This document shows positions 44,039 to 52,976 of a stretch of 64,000 nucleotides of DNA, piece after piece. The stretch covers positions 1-64,000 of the forward strand of contig CAYTNV010000014.1 of NCBI GenBank assembly GCA_964439395.1, in the 5' to 3' direction. Source of the stretch: JAUUSJ01 sp964439395. GTDB lineage: Bacteria > Bacillota > Clostridia > Lachnospirales > Lachnospiraceae. The notes under the pieces are model-generated. The model saw nothing but the letters and a program-made list of their open reading frames with translations. It did not search any database and had not been told where the DNA came from. The translations under genes and the position numbers were made by a program. Each line of letters opens with the position of its first letter. Position 1 is the stretch's first letter.

Positions 44039-45511
44039 ATGAATATAATGAGTTTGACTGCTGTGGAGCTGGGAAAAAAAATTAAGGCGGGAGAGATAAC
44101 AGTAGTTGAGGCGGCTAAGGCTGCTATTGAGGCAATAGAAAAAAAAGAGGAAAAAATAAATAGTTTTGTGACAGTGGATAGAGAGGCTGCACTAGAGCAG
44201 GCAAAGAAAGTGCAAAAGTTAATTGACGATGGAAACCTTTCTGGTCCATTGGCAGGTGTTCCAGTGGCAATTAAAGATAATATGTGCACAGAAGGGATGC
44301 TTACAACTTGTAGTTCTAAAATTTTAGGAAATTATAATCCCACTTATACAGCTACAGCAGTAGAAAATTTAAAAAAGGTAGGAGCTATTATTATTGGAAA
44401 GACAAATATGGATGAGTTTGCGATGGGAAGTACGACAGAGACCTCTGCCTACGGTGTAACGAGAAATCCTTGGAATATAGGACATGTGCCTGGGGGATCA
44501 TCAGGAGGTTCGGCGGCGGCAGTTGCGGCGGAAGAATGCACGTATGCATTGGGTTCTGATACAGGTGGATCAATTCGTCAGCCAAGCTCTTTTTGCGGCG
44601 TGGTTGGCATGAAGCCGACTTATGGAACGGTTTCTCGCTATGGTTTGATTGCGTATGGCTCTTCCCTAGACCAGATTGGTCCTATTGCAAAGGATGTGAC
44701 AGATTGTGCTACAATCTTGGAGATAATTGCTTCCTATGATAAAAAAGATAGTACTTCAATGAAAAGAGAGAGGTATGATTTTACTTCAGCATTAAAAAAT
44801 GATGTGGCAGGAATGAAAATTGGTATTCCGAAAGATTATTTCGGAGATGGATTAGATAGGGAAGTAAAAAAAGCAATTTTAGATGTTGCAGGGACTTTAG
44901 AGGAAAAAGGTGCTGTCGTAGAGGAGTTTACACTCGGCTTAGTTGAGTATGCAATTCCAGCTTATTATGTTATCGCATCTGCGGAGGCAAGCTCAAATCT
45001 TGCAAGGTTTGACGGAGTAAAATATGGATATAGAACAGAGGAGTATCGCGGTCTCCATAATATGTATAAGAAATCTCGTTCTGAGGGATTTGGGGCAGAA
45101 GTAAAGAGAAGGATTATGCTTGGTTCCTTTGTATTAAGCTCTGGATATTACGATGCTTATTACTTAAAAGCACTTCGCACAAAGGCATTAATTAAGGCAG
45201 AGTTTGATAAAGCGTTTAAAAAATATGATATTATTTTAGGACCAGCTGCACCGACGACAGCTCCTAAGATTGGAGAAAGTTTAGCGGATCCAATTCAGAT
45301 GTATCTAGGAGATATTTATACTGTCTCTGTCAACTTAGCTGGACTTCCGGCAATCTCTCTTCCTTGTGGAACTGATAAAAACGGTCTTCCAATCGGTGTA
45401 CAGATGATTGGTGATTGTTTTGAGGAGAGAAAAATTATTCAGGCTGCTTATACGTATGAGCAGACAAGAGATTATGCAAGATGTGAGATTGCAAAAAGGG
45501 GGGACGAGTAA
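44039..45511 (+). CDS. gatA: Asp/Glu-tRNA amidotransferase subunit A
   Basis: A 490-aa amidase-signature enzyme generating ammonia from glutamine. The catalytic Lys/Ser/Ser set is seen in VPVAIKDNMCTEG, GGSSGGSAAAVAA and SDTGGSIRQPSSFCG. AGGAGG lies 9 nt before ATG 44039; M44048 is an alternative. One base separates its stop from gatB. Confidence 0.96.
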   Translation: MNIMSLTAVELGKKIKAGEITVVEAAKAAIEAIEKKEEKINSFVTVDREAALEQAKKVQKLIDDGNLSGPLAGVPVAIKDNMCTEGMLTTCSSKILGNYNPTYTATAVENLKKVGAIIIGKTNMDEFAMGSTTETSAYGVTRNPWNIGHVPGGSSGGSAAAVAAEECTYALGSDTGGSIRQPSSFCGVVGMKPTYGTVSRYGLIAYGSSLDQIGPIAKDVTDCATILEIIASYDKKDSTSMKRERYDFTSALKNDVAGMKIGIPKDYFGDGLDREVKKAILDVAGTLEEKGAVVEEFTLGLVEYAIPAYYVIASAEASSNLARFDGVKYGYRTEEYRGLHNMYKKSRSEGFGAEVKRRIMLGSFVLSSGYYDAYYLKALRTKALIKAEFDKAFKKYDIILGPAAPTTAPKIGESLADPIQMYLGDIYTVSVNLAGLPAISLPCGTDKNGLPIGVQMIGDCFEERKIIQAAYTYEQTRDYARCEIAKRGDE

Positions 45512-45512
45512 G

Positions 45513-46949
45513 ATGAGCAGAGAATATGAGACAGTCATTGGTTTAGAGGTGCATGTGGAGTTAGCCACTAAGACGAAAATTTTTTGTGGATGTAGCACAG
45601 CATTTGGAGGTGCACCAAATACACATACTTGTCCTGTTTGTACAGGTATGCCAGGGTCTCTTCCAGTTTTGAATAAACAAGTAGTAGAGTATGCGTTAGC
45701 GGTTGGTCTTGCGACGAATTGCTCTATTCATCAATACTGTAAATTTGATAGAAAAAATTATTTTTATCCAGATAATCCTCAAAACTATCAGATTTCACAG
45801 CTTTATCTTCCAATCTGTCACGACGGATATGTCGAGATTGAGGTAGGAGGAGTAAAGAAAAATATTGGAATTCACGAAATTCATATGGAAGAAGATGCGG
45901 GAAAACTAATTCATGATCCTTGGGATGATTGCTCTTTGGTTGATTTTAATCGAAGTGGCGTTCCGCTGATTGAAATTGTATCTGAGCCAGATATGCGTTC
46001 GGCAGAAGAAGTTATCGCATATTTGGATAAACTCCGCCTTATTATTCAGTATCTTGGAGCATCTGACTGTAAGTTGCAGGAAGGCTCTATGCGTGCGGAC
46101 GTTAATCTTTCTGTGAGAGAAGTAGGAGCAAAGGAGTTTGGCACGAGAACGGAGATGAAAAATCTTAATTCTTTTAAGGCAATTGCTAGAGCAATCGAGG
46201 CAGAGAGAGAGAGACAAATTGATTTGATTGAGGATGGGAAAAAGGTTGTCCAAGAGACTAGAAGATGGGATGATGCGAAAGAATATTCTTATGCGATGCG
46301 CTCCAAGGAAGATGCACAAGACTACCGCTATTTCCCAGAGCCTGATTTAGTACCGATTATGATTAGTGATGAGTGGTTACAAAAAATTAAAGATACACAG
46401 CCAGAGCTTCGAACTGAAAAACAGGAAAGATATAAAGAGGAATATGGACTTCCGGAATATGATATTGATATTATTACGGCCTCAAAGCATATGGCGGATA
46501 TTTTTGAGCAGACAATTGCCATCTGTGGAAAGCCAAAGGAAGTGTCTAACTGGCTCATGGGTGAGACAATGAAGTTATTGAAAGAACAAGAAATGGATGC
46601 GGATCAGATTTCTTTCTCTCCAGCTAATTTAGCTGCCATGATTGGATTGATTGAGAAAGGGGAGTTAAATAGAAGTGTGGCGAAGGACGTATTTAAAGAA
46701 ATCTTTATTCATGATATAGATCCAGTTTCTTATATTGAGAAGCATAGTTTGAAGAATGTGTCTGATGAGGGTGCTATTAAAGCTACGATCGAGGAAATTA
46801 TTGCGAAAAATCCACAGTCTATTGCAGATTATAAGGCTGGAAAGAAAAAAGCTATGGGCTTTTTAGTTGGTCAGACAATGAGGGCGACGAAGGGAAAAGC
46901 AGATCCAGCTATGGTAAATAAAATTTTGAGAGAGCTATTGGAAGCATAG
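45513..46949 (+). CDS. gatB: Asp/Glu-tRNA amidotransferase subunit B
   Basis: A 478-aa subunit that phosphorylates and amidates the mischarged aminoacyl-tRNA. It begins SREYETVIGLEVHVELATKT. Also seen are zinc-site cysteines (IFCGCSTAFG ... THTCPVCTGMPG), RPNxYYPD-like DRKNYFYPDNPQNYQISQ and a C-terminal YqeY-like tail (KKKAMGFLVGQTMRATKGKA). ATG 45513 is chosen over longer in-frame starts lying inside gatA; GGGGGGACGAG provides the ribosome site. Confidence 0.96.
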   Translation: MSREYETVIGLEVHVELATKTKIFCGCSTAFGGAPNTHTCPVCTGMPGSLPVLNKQVVEYALAVGLATNCSIHQYCKFDRKNYFYPDNPQNYQISQLYLPICHDGYVEIEVGGVKKNIGIHEIHMEEDAGKLIHDPWDDCSLVDFNRSGVPLIEIVSEPDMRSAEEVIAYLDKLRLIIQYLGASDCKLQEGSMRADVNLSVREVGAKEFGTRTEMKNLNSFKAIARAIEAERERQIDLIEDGKKVVQETRRWDDAKEYSYAMRSKEDAQDYRYFPEPDLVPIMISDEWLQKIKDTQPELRTEKQERYKEEYGLPEYDIDIITASKHMADIFEQTIAICGKPKEVSNWLMGETMKLLKEQEMDADQISFSPANLAAMIGLIEKGELNRSVAKDVFKEIFIHDIDPVSYIEKHSLKNVSDEGAIKATIEEIIAKNPQSIADYKAGKKKAMGFLVGQTMRATKGKADPAMVNKILRELLEA

Positions 46950-47390
46950 TTAAATAATTATATAGAATAATAGACGTTATAAAAAAGAAAAAGTATATTT
47001 TAAAAACATATTGTATTTTTGAAATTTTAACTGCATATTAATTTTTTGCTGTTTTATTCAAGTATTTTCTATAGTGCTATAGTATATATGCAGTAAAAGA
47101 TAGAATAGATGAAATTTTGAAAGTACTGTTATCGTTTTTTTATATACTTTTTTTCTTTTTGACTGTTTCATGATAGATATATTTTTTATGTGATAGTCTT
47201 TATCTTTTTATAAAAATAGGGTGACAGATGAAAATATTTATGCTATAATAAAAGAAATTTAATACTTTTGTAAAAAACACAATAAAAATGACACAAAAAA
47301 TTAATATATTATTCATTAGGACGAGAAGAGGAAATTTGAAGTGAATAATAAACAAATGATTCAGAAAGGATAAAGAGGAGGAAAAAGAAA
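46950..47390. promoter_or_regulatory. Intergenic region with promoter 47221-47249 for the BIG2 protein gene
   Basis: GTGACA (47221-47226), 17-bp spacer, perfect TATAAT (47244-47249), about 140 bp before the start codon. The remaining 440 bp is very AT-rich with short poly-A/T tracts. No gene or strong terminator for gatB was recognised. Confidence 0.5.
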
Positions 47391-49040
47391 ATGAAACAAC
47401 GGAAAAAGGGAATACAAATTTTCCTATTGATTTTAATGGCAGTTTCGCTTTGCTTTAGTATATCGACAAAAGCAGAGGCGGCGAGTGTTTCTAAAGTAAA
47501 GTTTTCAAAATCCAGTTATACGATATCACAAGGATCAAAGAAAACATTGACAGTGTCAATTTCACCTTCCAGTGAGAAAAAAAGAAAGGTAAATTTTAAG
47601 TCAAGCAATAGCTCTATTGTTACAGTAAAAAGAAAATCAAATAATACAGTAGAAATTACGGCTAAGAAGACTGGAACAGCCACTATTACGGCGACAGTAA
47701 ATGGAACGAAAGTTAAGACAACATGTAAGATTAAGGTACAGAAGCCAAAAGTAGCCACGAAAAAAGTGGCGATTTCTCCAAGTAGTACAGTTGTATATAA
47801 GGGACATACAAAGACATTAAAAGCATCCGTAAGTCCGTCTAATGCTACATATAGAAAAGTAACATGGTCATCGAGCAATACAAAAATTGCTACAGTGAAT
47901 TCAAAAGGAAAAGTTACTGCGAAGAAAGCAGGAACTGTGACAATTACGGCAGAAGTTAAATCAGCAAATAAAAAGGCAACTTGTAAAATTACAGTAAAAA
48001 ATCCTACAATTCGTTTAACTTCTATAAGTAAGACTGTTTACGTGGATGATACATATACATTGAAGGCGACCGTTGCTCCATCTAGTGAGACAGTGACGTG
48101 GTCATCAAGTAATACAAAAATTGCCGCAGTAAATTCAAAAGGAAAAGTTACTGCAAAAAAAGCAGGAACAGCGACAATTACAGCAAAAATTAAGGGAACG
48201 AGCATTAAGAAGACATGTAAGATAACAGTGAAAGAAAAGTCACTTAAATTATCCGATGATAAGATATCGATATATGTAGGTGACACAAAGACATTAAAGG
48301 CAACTTCTACTCCATCTAATGAGAAAATTTTGTGGTCATCAAGTAATACAAAAATTGCTACAGTAAATTCAAGTGGTAAAGTTACAGCGAAAAAAGCGGG
48401 TACGGCAACGATTACAGCAAAGATTAAGGATACCAATATAAAGAAAACATGTGAAGTAGCAGTAAAAAATGTGGAGGCAAAGAAAGTAATATTATCTGCA
48501 TCAACAGCCTCTATTTATGTTGGAGAAGCGAGAACATTGACAGCAACTGTCTCTCCGACTAATACGACGAATAAGGAATTGACTTGGTCTTCGAGTGATA
48601 CATCTGTTGCCATAGTTAGTACAGCTGGTAAAGTGACGGGTAAAAAAGCAGGTACGGCAACGATTACAGTCAAGGTTTCAGGAACAAATATTAAGGATAC
48701 TTGTAAAGTGACTGTGAAAAATAAGACCGCTACGGCCGCAGAAATTGCGGATAAGTTTTATCATACATGGAAAGGTTCTCAGTATTCCACTGAAATACAA
48801 AATAGAATTACAAAAACATATATGTATATTAATGGTGAGAGTGAGGGAAGCAAATACAAAATTACAAATTCTACTGTAAATGCAGATGGCTCTATTTGGA
48901 TTTATGCGACAATTCAAGATCCAACGCAGTATGGACTATTTAAAATTTCAGCAGACGGAAAGACAATGAAAGTATCGTATTCCCATGATAACGGAAAAAA
49001 TTATTCTAATACAGAGTATAGCTTTACTAAAATAAAATAA
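47391..49040 (+). CDS. Secreted BIG2 (Ig-like) repeat protein
   Basis: A 549-aa exported protein. Signal peptide residues 1-31 (IFLLILMAVSLCFSI ... STKAEA-AS). About five BIG2 Ig-like repeats follow, each carrying a VTWSSSNTKIATVNSKGKVT core, then AKKAGTATITA, then CKITVK. The last 105 residues form a different domain (KFYHTWKGSQYSTEIQNRIT ... YSFTKIK) of unknown function. There is no LPXTG sorting signal or SLH domain, so how it is held at the surface is not visible. AGGAGG precedes ATG 47391. The repeats are nearly identical at DNA level. Confidence 0.85.
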   Translation: MKQRKKGIQIFLLILMAVSLCFSISTKAEAASVSKVKFSKSSYTISQGSKKTLTVSISPSSEKKRKVNFKSSNSSIVTVKRKSNNTVEITAKKTGTATITATVNGTKVKTTCKIKVQKPKVATKKVAISPSSTVVYKGHTKTLKASVSPSNATYRKVTWSSSNTKIATVNSKGKVTAKKAGTVTITAEVKSANKKATCKITVKNPTIRLTSISKTVYVDDTYTLKATVAPSSETVTWSSSNTKIAAVNSKGKVTAKKAGTATITAKIKGTSIKKTCKITVKEKSLKLSDDKISIYVGDTKTLKATSTPSNEKILWSSSNTKIATVNSSGKVTAKKAGTATITAKIKDTNIKKTCEVAVKNVEAKKVILSASTASIYVGEARTLTATVSPTNTTNKELTWSSSDTSVAIVSTAGKVTGKKAGTATITVKVSGTNIKDTCKVTVKNKTATAAEIADKFYHTWKGSQYSTEIQNRITKTYMYINGESEGSKYKITNSTVNADGSIWIYATIQDPTQYGLFKISADGKTMKVSYSHDNGKNYSNTEYSFTKIK

Positions 49041-49043
49041 TAA

Positions 49044-49110
49044 AAGAGACTATTGTAAGAAAAATAAGACATTAGTAAATATGAAAATTTTCTTACAATA
49101 GTCTTTCTTT
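49044..49110 (+). terminator. Terminator after the first BIG2 gene
   Basis: AGAGACTATTGTAAGAAAA pairs with TTTTCTTACAATAGTCTTT (right arm about 49087-49105), followed by CTTTTATC. A stem of about 19 bp with one G-U pair. Confidence 0.9.
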
Positions 49111-49142
49111 TATCTAAAAATCGAGAAAAATTGGAAAATTAA

Positions 49143-49171
49143 TTGAAATAGTATATAGAATATGTTATAAT
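49143..49171 (+). promoter_or_regulatory. Promoter of the second BIG2 gene
   Basis: TTGAAA (49143-49148), 17-bp spacer, perfect TATAAT (49166-49171). It implies an unusually long leader of about 235 nt. Confidence 0.7.
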
Positions 49172-49296
49172 TTACTATGAGAATTTAGAAAACAGGTGGG
49201 CAAGAGTCAATCTATTTTTACTTTTGTCTAAAAATATGTTTTTTATTTCTAGTAGTGTCTGTTTTAAAGATACTGGTGGGAATGAGCTCATTTTTA

Positions 49297-49362
49297 ACTT
49301 AGTATAGGGTAATCAAATTCGTAGAGGGCGAATATGTATGTATTTGATTATGAGGGCTAAGT
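49297..49362 (+). promoter_or_regulatory. Extended hairpin in the leader of the second BIG2 gene
   Basis: Nested pairs ACTTAG/CTAAGT (49297-49302 with 49357-49362), AATCAAAT/ATTTGATT (49311-49318 with 49342-49349) and TCG/CGA form one extended stem-loop about 50 nt before the start codon. A palindrome AATGAGCTCATT lies upstream near 49281. No known riboswitch core (including c-di-GMP-I) was recognised. Confidence 0.5.
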
Positions 49363-49412
49363 ATAACAGAATCATAGTTGGCATATGTATGTAAAAAGGA
49401 GGAAAGAAGACT

Positions 49413-50288
49413 ATGAAGAGAAGATTATTATCATTGTTTTTGTGCTTTGGAATATTAGCAATATGCTTTATAAGTCCAACTGTCACAAAAGCAGATACGA
49501 TTCAGGCAGCAGTGACAGAGGTTAAGCTTAATAAATCAGTGATGACAATAAAAGCTGGACAATCTTCAATATTAAAAGCTACCATTTATCCTACTAGTTC
49601 TAATTATTTAACTGTTTCATTTGTGGCTAGCAATTCTAATATAAGTTTAAAGAGAAAAACGAATAATTCTGTAACTGTAACTGGAAAGAAAGCAGGACAG
49701 GCAACAATTACTGCAACTGCGAGAGCAACTGGAAGTAAGGTTAAGGTGACTGCAAAATGTAAAGTTATTGTTAGCAGTGGAGCAGTTGTTGCTCCAAAGA
49801 GCGTTACTATCTCATCTAGCTCTAAGACTGGAGCAAAGACGACATATATTGGAAATACATGTACATTAAAGGCTACAGTATCACCTTCTAATGCGACAAA
49901 TAAGAATATTACTTGGAGTTCCAATAATACTACTATCGCTGTTATAGATTCTAAGGGGAAGGTAAGTGGAAAGACTCCTGGTGTAGCAACAATTACAGCG
50001 ACTGTTACAGGGACTAATATTAAGTCCACCTATAAAGTAATAGTGAAAAAGAAAAAACTTCAGATTTATCCTTCATCACTTAATTTAGCTGTAGGAGAAA
50101 AAGAAAGTATAGTAATAACTAAGGTAGAGCCTAGTAGTTCAAAAATAATTTGGAGAACAAGTAATTCATTAGTTGCTACTGTAGATTCTAATGGAAATAT
50201 AAAAGCAATTAAAAAAGGAAAAGCTACTATTACAGCATCTATATACGGAGCGAATGTACAAAAGAAATGTACGGTTATTGTGAAGTAA
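49413..50288 (+). CDS. Secreted BIG2 (Ig-like) protein, shorter paralogue
   Basis: A 291-aa exported protein with signal peptide residues 1-27 (LSLFLCFGILAICFISPTVT-KADT) and three BIG2-type repeats (AAVTEVKLNKSVMTIKAGQS; NATNKNITWSSNNTTIAVID, then SKGKVSGKTPGVATITA; SSKIIWRTSNSLVATVDSNG). It consists of repeats only, unlike its longer neighbour. No anchoring motif. AGGAGG precedes ATG 49413. Its last codons lie inside a 33-bp perfect inverted repeat. Confidence 0.82.
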   Translation: MKRRLLSLFLCFGILAICFISPTVTKADTIQAAVTEVKLNKSVMTIKAGQSSILKATIYPTSSNYLTVSFVASNSNISLKRKTNNSVTVTGKKAGQATITATARATGSKVKVTAKCKVIVSSGAVVAPKSVTISSSSKTGAKTTYIGNTCTLKATVSPSNATNKNITWSSNNTTIAVIDSKGKVSGKTPGVATITATVTGTNIKSTYKVIVKKKKLQIYPSSLNLAVGEKESIVITKVEPSSSKIIWRTSNSLVATVDSNGNIKAIKKGKATITASIYGANVQKKCTVIVK

Positions 50289-50357
50289 GAGAAATAAATT
50301 AAGAAAAAAAGATGGTTAAATAGCCATCTTTTTTTCTTAATTTATTTCTCTTACTTT
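50284..50357. terminator. 33-bp perfect-stem bidirectional terminator
   Basis: 50284-50316 is the exact reverse complement of 50325-50357, with an 8-nt loop TTAAATAG. The stem contains the core GATGG ... CCATC followed by seven T on either strand. It overlaps the stop codon of the BIG2 gene. Confidence 0.9.
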
Positions 50358-50371
50358 AGTGTATTAAGTTT

Positions 50372-50512
50372 TTGATATTCCCTATGCCTAAAGTCAGGGA
50401 ATTTTTGCCTATACCTCCACTATATCTTGTCCGAAGGATATCATGTCTTATATGAAGTCCATAAGCTAGATTAGTTTGTATGGCGTATGGTGTCTATAGC
50501 TTATATCTCCCT
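50372..50512 (-). other. Structured repeat copy 1, IS200/IS605 right-end (omegaRNA)-like
   Basis: About 141 bp similar to 60196-60342. On the minus strand it ends with a hairpin (AGGGAAT arms, ATTCCCT at 50378-50384 and AGGGAAT at 50397-50403) and ATATCAAAA, resembling right ends of IS200/IS605-family elements, which encode TnpB guide RNA scaffolds. Other shared blocks include CCTCCACT, CTAGATTAG and TTATATC. No tnpA or tnpB is present. A small hairpin CCTAG/CTAGG (50511-50526) lies at the far end. Confidence 0.55.
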
Positions 50513-50563
50513 AGATAAAACTAGGTGACTTATGTTCGTTACGATAAAAATATATAAGAGGAG

Positions 50564-50592
50564 CCGGTAGTATTAGGGGGAAGCTACCGGCA
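50564..50592. repeat. GC-rich hairpin
   Basis: GCCGGTAG (50564-50571) and CTACCGGC (50585-50592) form a perfect 8-bp stem in otherwise AT-rich non-coding DNA. Function not evident. Confidence 0.55.
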
Positions 50593-50763
50593 TATGAAAA
50601 AAATGAAAAAAAGTTTTTATAGTAACCTCTCGATTACTATGGTTAATAGTATAAGTGAAAACTGTGATTGAATTATGATAGAAATATGAAGAAAATGTGA
50701 AATATCCACAAATTATAGGTCAAAAATTGTATAAATTGTAGATTTTTAATATGATTAACTCAG

Positions 50764-50870
50764 AAAAAGAGGATATTATAAAATATATTTCCCATATAAG
50801 ATATTGATATCACTGAAATGATTCAGCAATGTATCTTGTTAGAATTTTATATTTTATAACATCCTTTTTT
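50764..50870. repeat. 107-bp imperfect palindrome (MITE-like or long terminator)
   Basis: The outer arms (50764-50787 and 50848-50870) share AGGAT-x-TTATAAAATATA in inverted orientation. Inner arms AAGATA ... CACTGAA / TTCAG ... TATCTT extend the hairpin around a short central loop. It lies 70 bp beyond the end of the minus-strand flippase gene and has A/T runs at both ends, so it could terminate that gene. It could also be a small non-autonomous element. Confidence 0.55.
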
Positions 50871-50940
50871 CAATCGATATATTTTTATTGGAAATGATAA
50901 AATATATATGTTCGTAGTCTGATAATTATTTTCTAGTCAC

Positions 50941-52575
50941 TTATTTCATAAGATGTAGTTTTCTATAGACTTTTAATAACTTTGTCCCAAGAGGCATATC
51001 CATGAGATCTTCTACTGTCACAGCTTTAAAGATAGGTAATGTAATTCCATAGACTAAAACAGCAATTAAAATAGCTGGAACAATGGATATGATATTGGAA
51101 TAAATAATAAAATGGTGAATTCCATGATACACTACATAGGCAACTGCTCCCATAATGAGAGAACAAATAAGAGGGAGAATAAATGTTGTTTTTATCTCCT
51201 GCTTATAGGATAAATGCTTTCCGACTGCAATCCAGTTTAAAATACATACAACAAGAGGAAATGTAACATTTCCGATTACCATGCCATAAACTCCTAAGTG
51301 AAAGAGATTTAGTAAAATATATACTAAGATGATATGAATGACTAAGGAGATTGCGGAGTGGATAACAGAAAGTTTCAATAAATCCACACCCTGTAATACA
51401 GCATTTGTCACAGTGGAGAGTGAGAAAAATACAACTGCACAACATCCGATTATCATTAAGTTTCTTGTAAGTACTGTATCGTCATTAAAAATTAACTGCA
51501 TAATAGGACAGGCCAATGCCCCCATACCAACTGCAGAAGGAATCGCAATTAACATATTAAACTTAATAGTAGAATAAATTTTTTGTTGTACTTCCTCGTG
51601 TTTTTTTTGAACTCTTGAAGTAACAATACTTGGAATCATAGAAGTTCCAAGAGCAGTGGCTATGGCCACGGGTACATTCGTCAGTAGGCGATATTTTCCA
51701 GAATAAATACCGAGTAGAGAAGCTCTTATACTTTCTCCAAATCCCTGTCTTGCCATTAAAATATTAAATAAGGAATTATCGATAATTCCACTGAGCTGAT
51801 AAATTGTCTGGCTTAAAATAATTGGCACGATTGTAAGAATTAATAGTTTGAAAATCTGTCCGTAGCTTTCTATAGTTTGGTTTGTCCGATAATACTTTGT
51901 ATTATCTAGGGATGATTTTTTCATTATATATATAATAAGAAGAAAAATAAAGGCAGCTACAGCACCAGAAAATGTACCAAAAGTACCGCCAGCGGCACCA
52001 AAAGCAGCAGCATTTGGAAGTTCTGCGTACTTTTTAATAAAATAAAAAGAAGCAACTACGCTGACAACAGCGTTTACAATCTGCTCAATAACTTGAGAAA
52101 TAGATGTCGGAATCATCGTATTTTTTCCTTGAAAAAATCCTCTGAATACACCCATGACAGAAAATACTAATATAGTAGGAACCAACATCATTAATGGTAA
52201 AGCACTATTTGGACTTTGAAAAACATGTAGTGCTATAAAATCTGCGCCAAACCAGATAACTAAAGTCATAATAGTACCGACACTTGCTGCGAAAAGCATA
52301 GCAACATGGAAAATTCGCTGAGAATTTTGGTATTCTTGCAGGACATCTTTTGCAGCAATTAATTTGGAAACGGCGAGAGGTAAACTGTAGGAGGAAAGAA
52401 TTAACCCCAGATTATACATTTCGTAGGCTGTGTTATAATAGCCAATACCTTCGTTTCCTAAAATATTGGTCATAGGAATTTTATAAATCAGACCAATAAT
52501 TCGTACGATGATTGATGCAATAGCTAAAATAGAACCTTGCACCAAAAAATTACTTGTGTTCTTTTTTTTACTCAT
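50941..52575 (-). CDS. Polysaccharide/lipid flippase of the SpoVB/MurJ-like (MOP) family
   Basis: A 544-aa protein with about 14 transmembrane helices. Signatures are SNFLVQGSILAIASIIVRII, GLIYKIPMTNILGNEGIGYY, YNTAYEMYNLGLILSSYSLP-LAVSKL and FRGFFQGKNTMIPTSISQVI-EQ, typical of the Clostridial polysaccharide biosynthesis/SpoVB proteins that move undecaprenyl-linked precursors. ATG 52575 (GAAGGTTGGT upstream) is preferred over an in-frame start at 52626. Single gene, so its substrate cannot be read from neighbours. Confidence 0.88.
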   Translation of the reverse strand: MSKKKNTSNFLVQGSILAIASIIVRIIGLIYKIPMTNILGNEGIGYYNTAYEMYNLGLILSSYSLPLAVSKLIAAKDVLQEYQNSQRIFHVAMLFAASVGTIMTLVIWFGADFIALHVFQSPNSALPLMMLVPTILVFSVMGVFRGFFQGKNTMIPTSISQVIEQIVNAVVSVVASFYFIKKYAELPNAAAFGAAGGTFGTFSGAVAAFIFLLIIYIMKKSSLDNTKYYRTNQTIESYGQIFKLLILTIVPIILSQTIYQLSGIIDNSLFNILMARQGFGESIRASLLGIYSGKYRLLTNVPVAIATALGTSMIPSIVTSRVQKKHEEVQQKIYSTIKFNMLIAIPSAVGMGALACPIMQLIFNDDTVLTRNLMIIGCCAVVFFSLSTVTNAVLQGVDLLKLSVIHSAISLVIHIILVYILLNLFHLGVYGMVIGNVTFPLVVCILNWIAVGKHLSYKQEIKTTFILPLICSLIMGAVAYVVYHGIHHFIIYSNIISIVPAILIAVLVYGITLPIFKAVTVEDLMDMPLGTKLLKVYRKLHLMK

Positions 52576-52751
52576 AATACCAACCTTCGCTATTCTATAA
52601 TGTAGAAGTTTTAGTTCTGGTGTCATATTGATTTTTATAATTCAATATCACTTCTTATAGTATAGCATAGAGATATAAGATAAAACAAGAGAAGAAAGGG
52701 GGAAAAGTGGAGAAAAGACATTGATTTTATGAAAAAACTTCGATAAGATAA

Positions 52752-52819
52752 CTTATGAGGAGACATGGGGATTCATAAGGTAATAAAACTAAGAGCTTGC
52801 GAAGCAAATATTTAGTTTT
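52752..52819 (+). other. Two adjacent hairpins upstream of the sugar-binding lipoprotein gene
   Basis: CTTATGA/TCATAAG (52752-52779) and AAAACTAA/TTAGTTTT with inner GCTT/AAGC (52785-52819). No U-run follows. They may be a structured leader. The surrounding 52576-52976 gap also holds a 39-codon ORF at 52844-52963 (RTYYAPGISRGRAKFYIGGE) without a ribosome site, too weak to call. Confidence 0.35.
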
Positions 52820-52976
52820 ATGCTGGCAAATTAGTGAGTAATTATGTTGAGAACCTATTATGCTCCTGGTATAAGCAGAGGCAGAGCAAAGTTCTACATC
52901 GGAGGAGAATTTTCCGATAGTATGATTTATGAAAAGTTTCTGGTAGAGAAGCCAAAAAGTTAGAGAAAAGAAAGAA

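Noticed and set aside
47391..50288. CRISPR-like repeats
   Set aside because: The repeated units lie in frame inside secreted BIG2 proteins and have no unique spacers of uniform length.
52844..52963. 39-codon ORF (RTYYAPGISRGRAKFYIGGE)
   Set aside because: The sequence looks somewhat protein-like but lacks a ribosome site; it could be a decayed gene tail. Not enough for a call.
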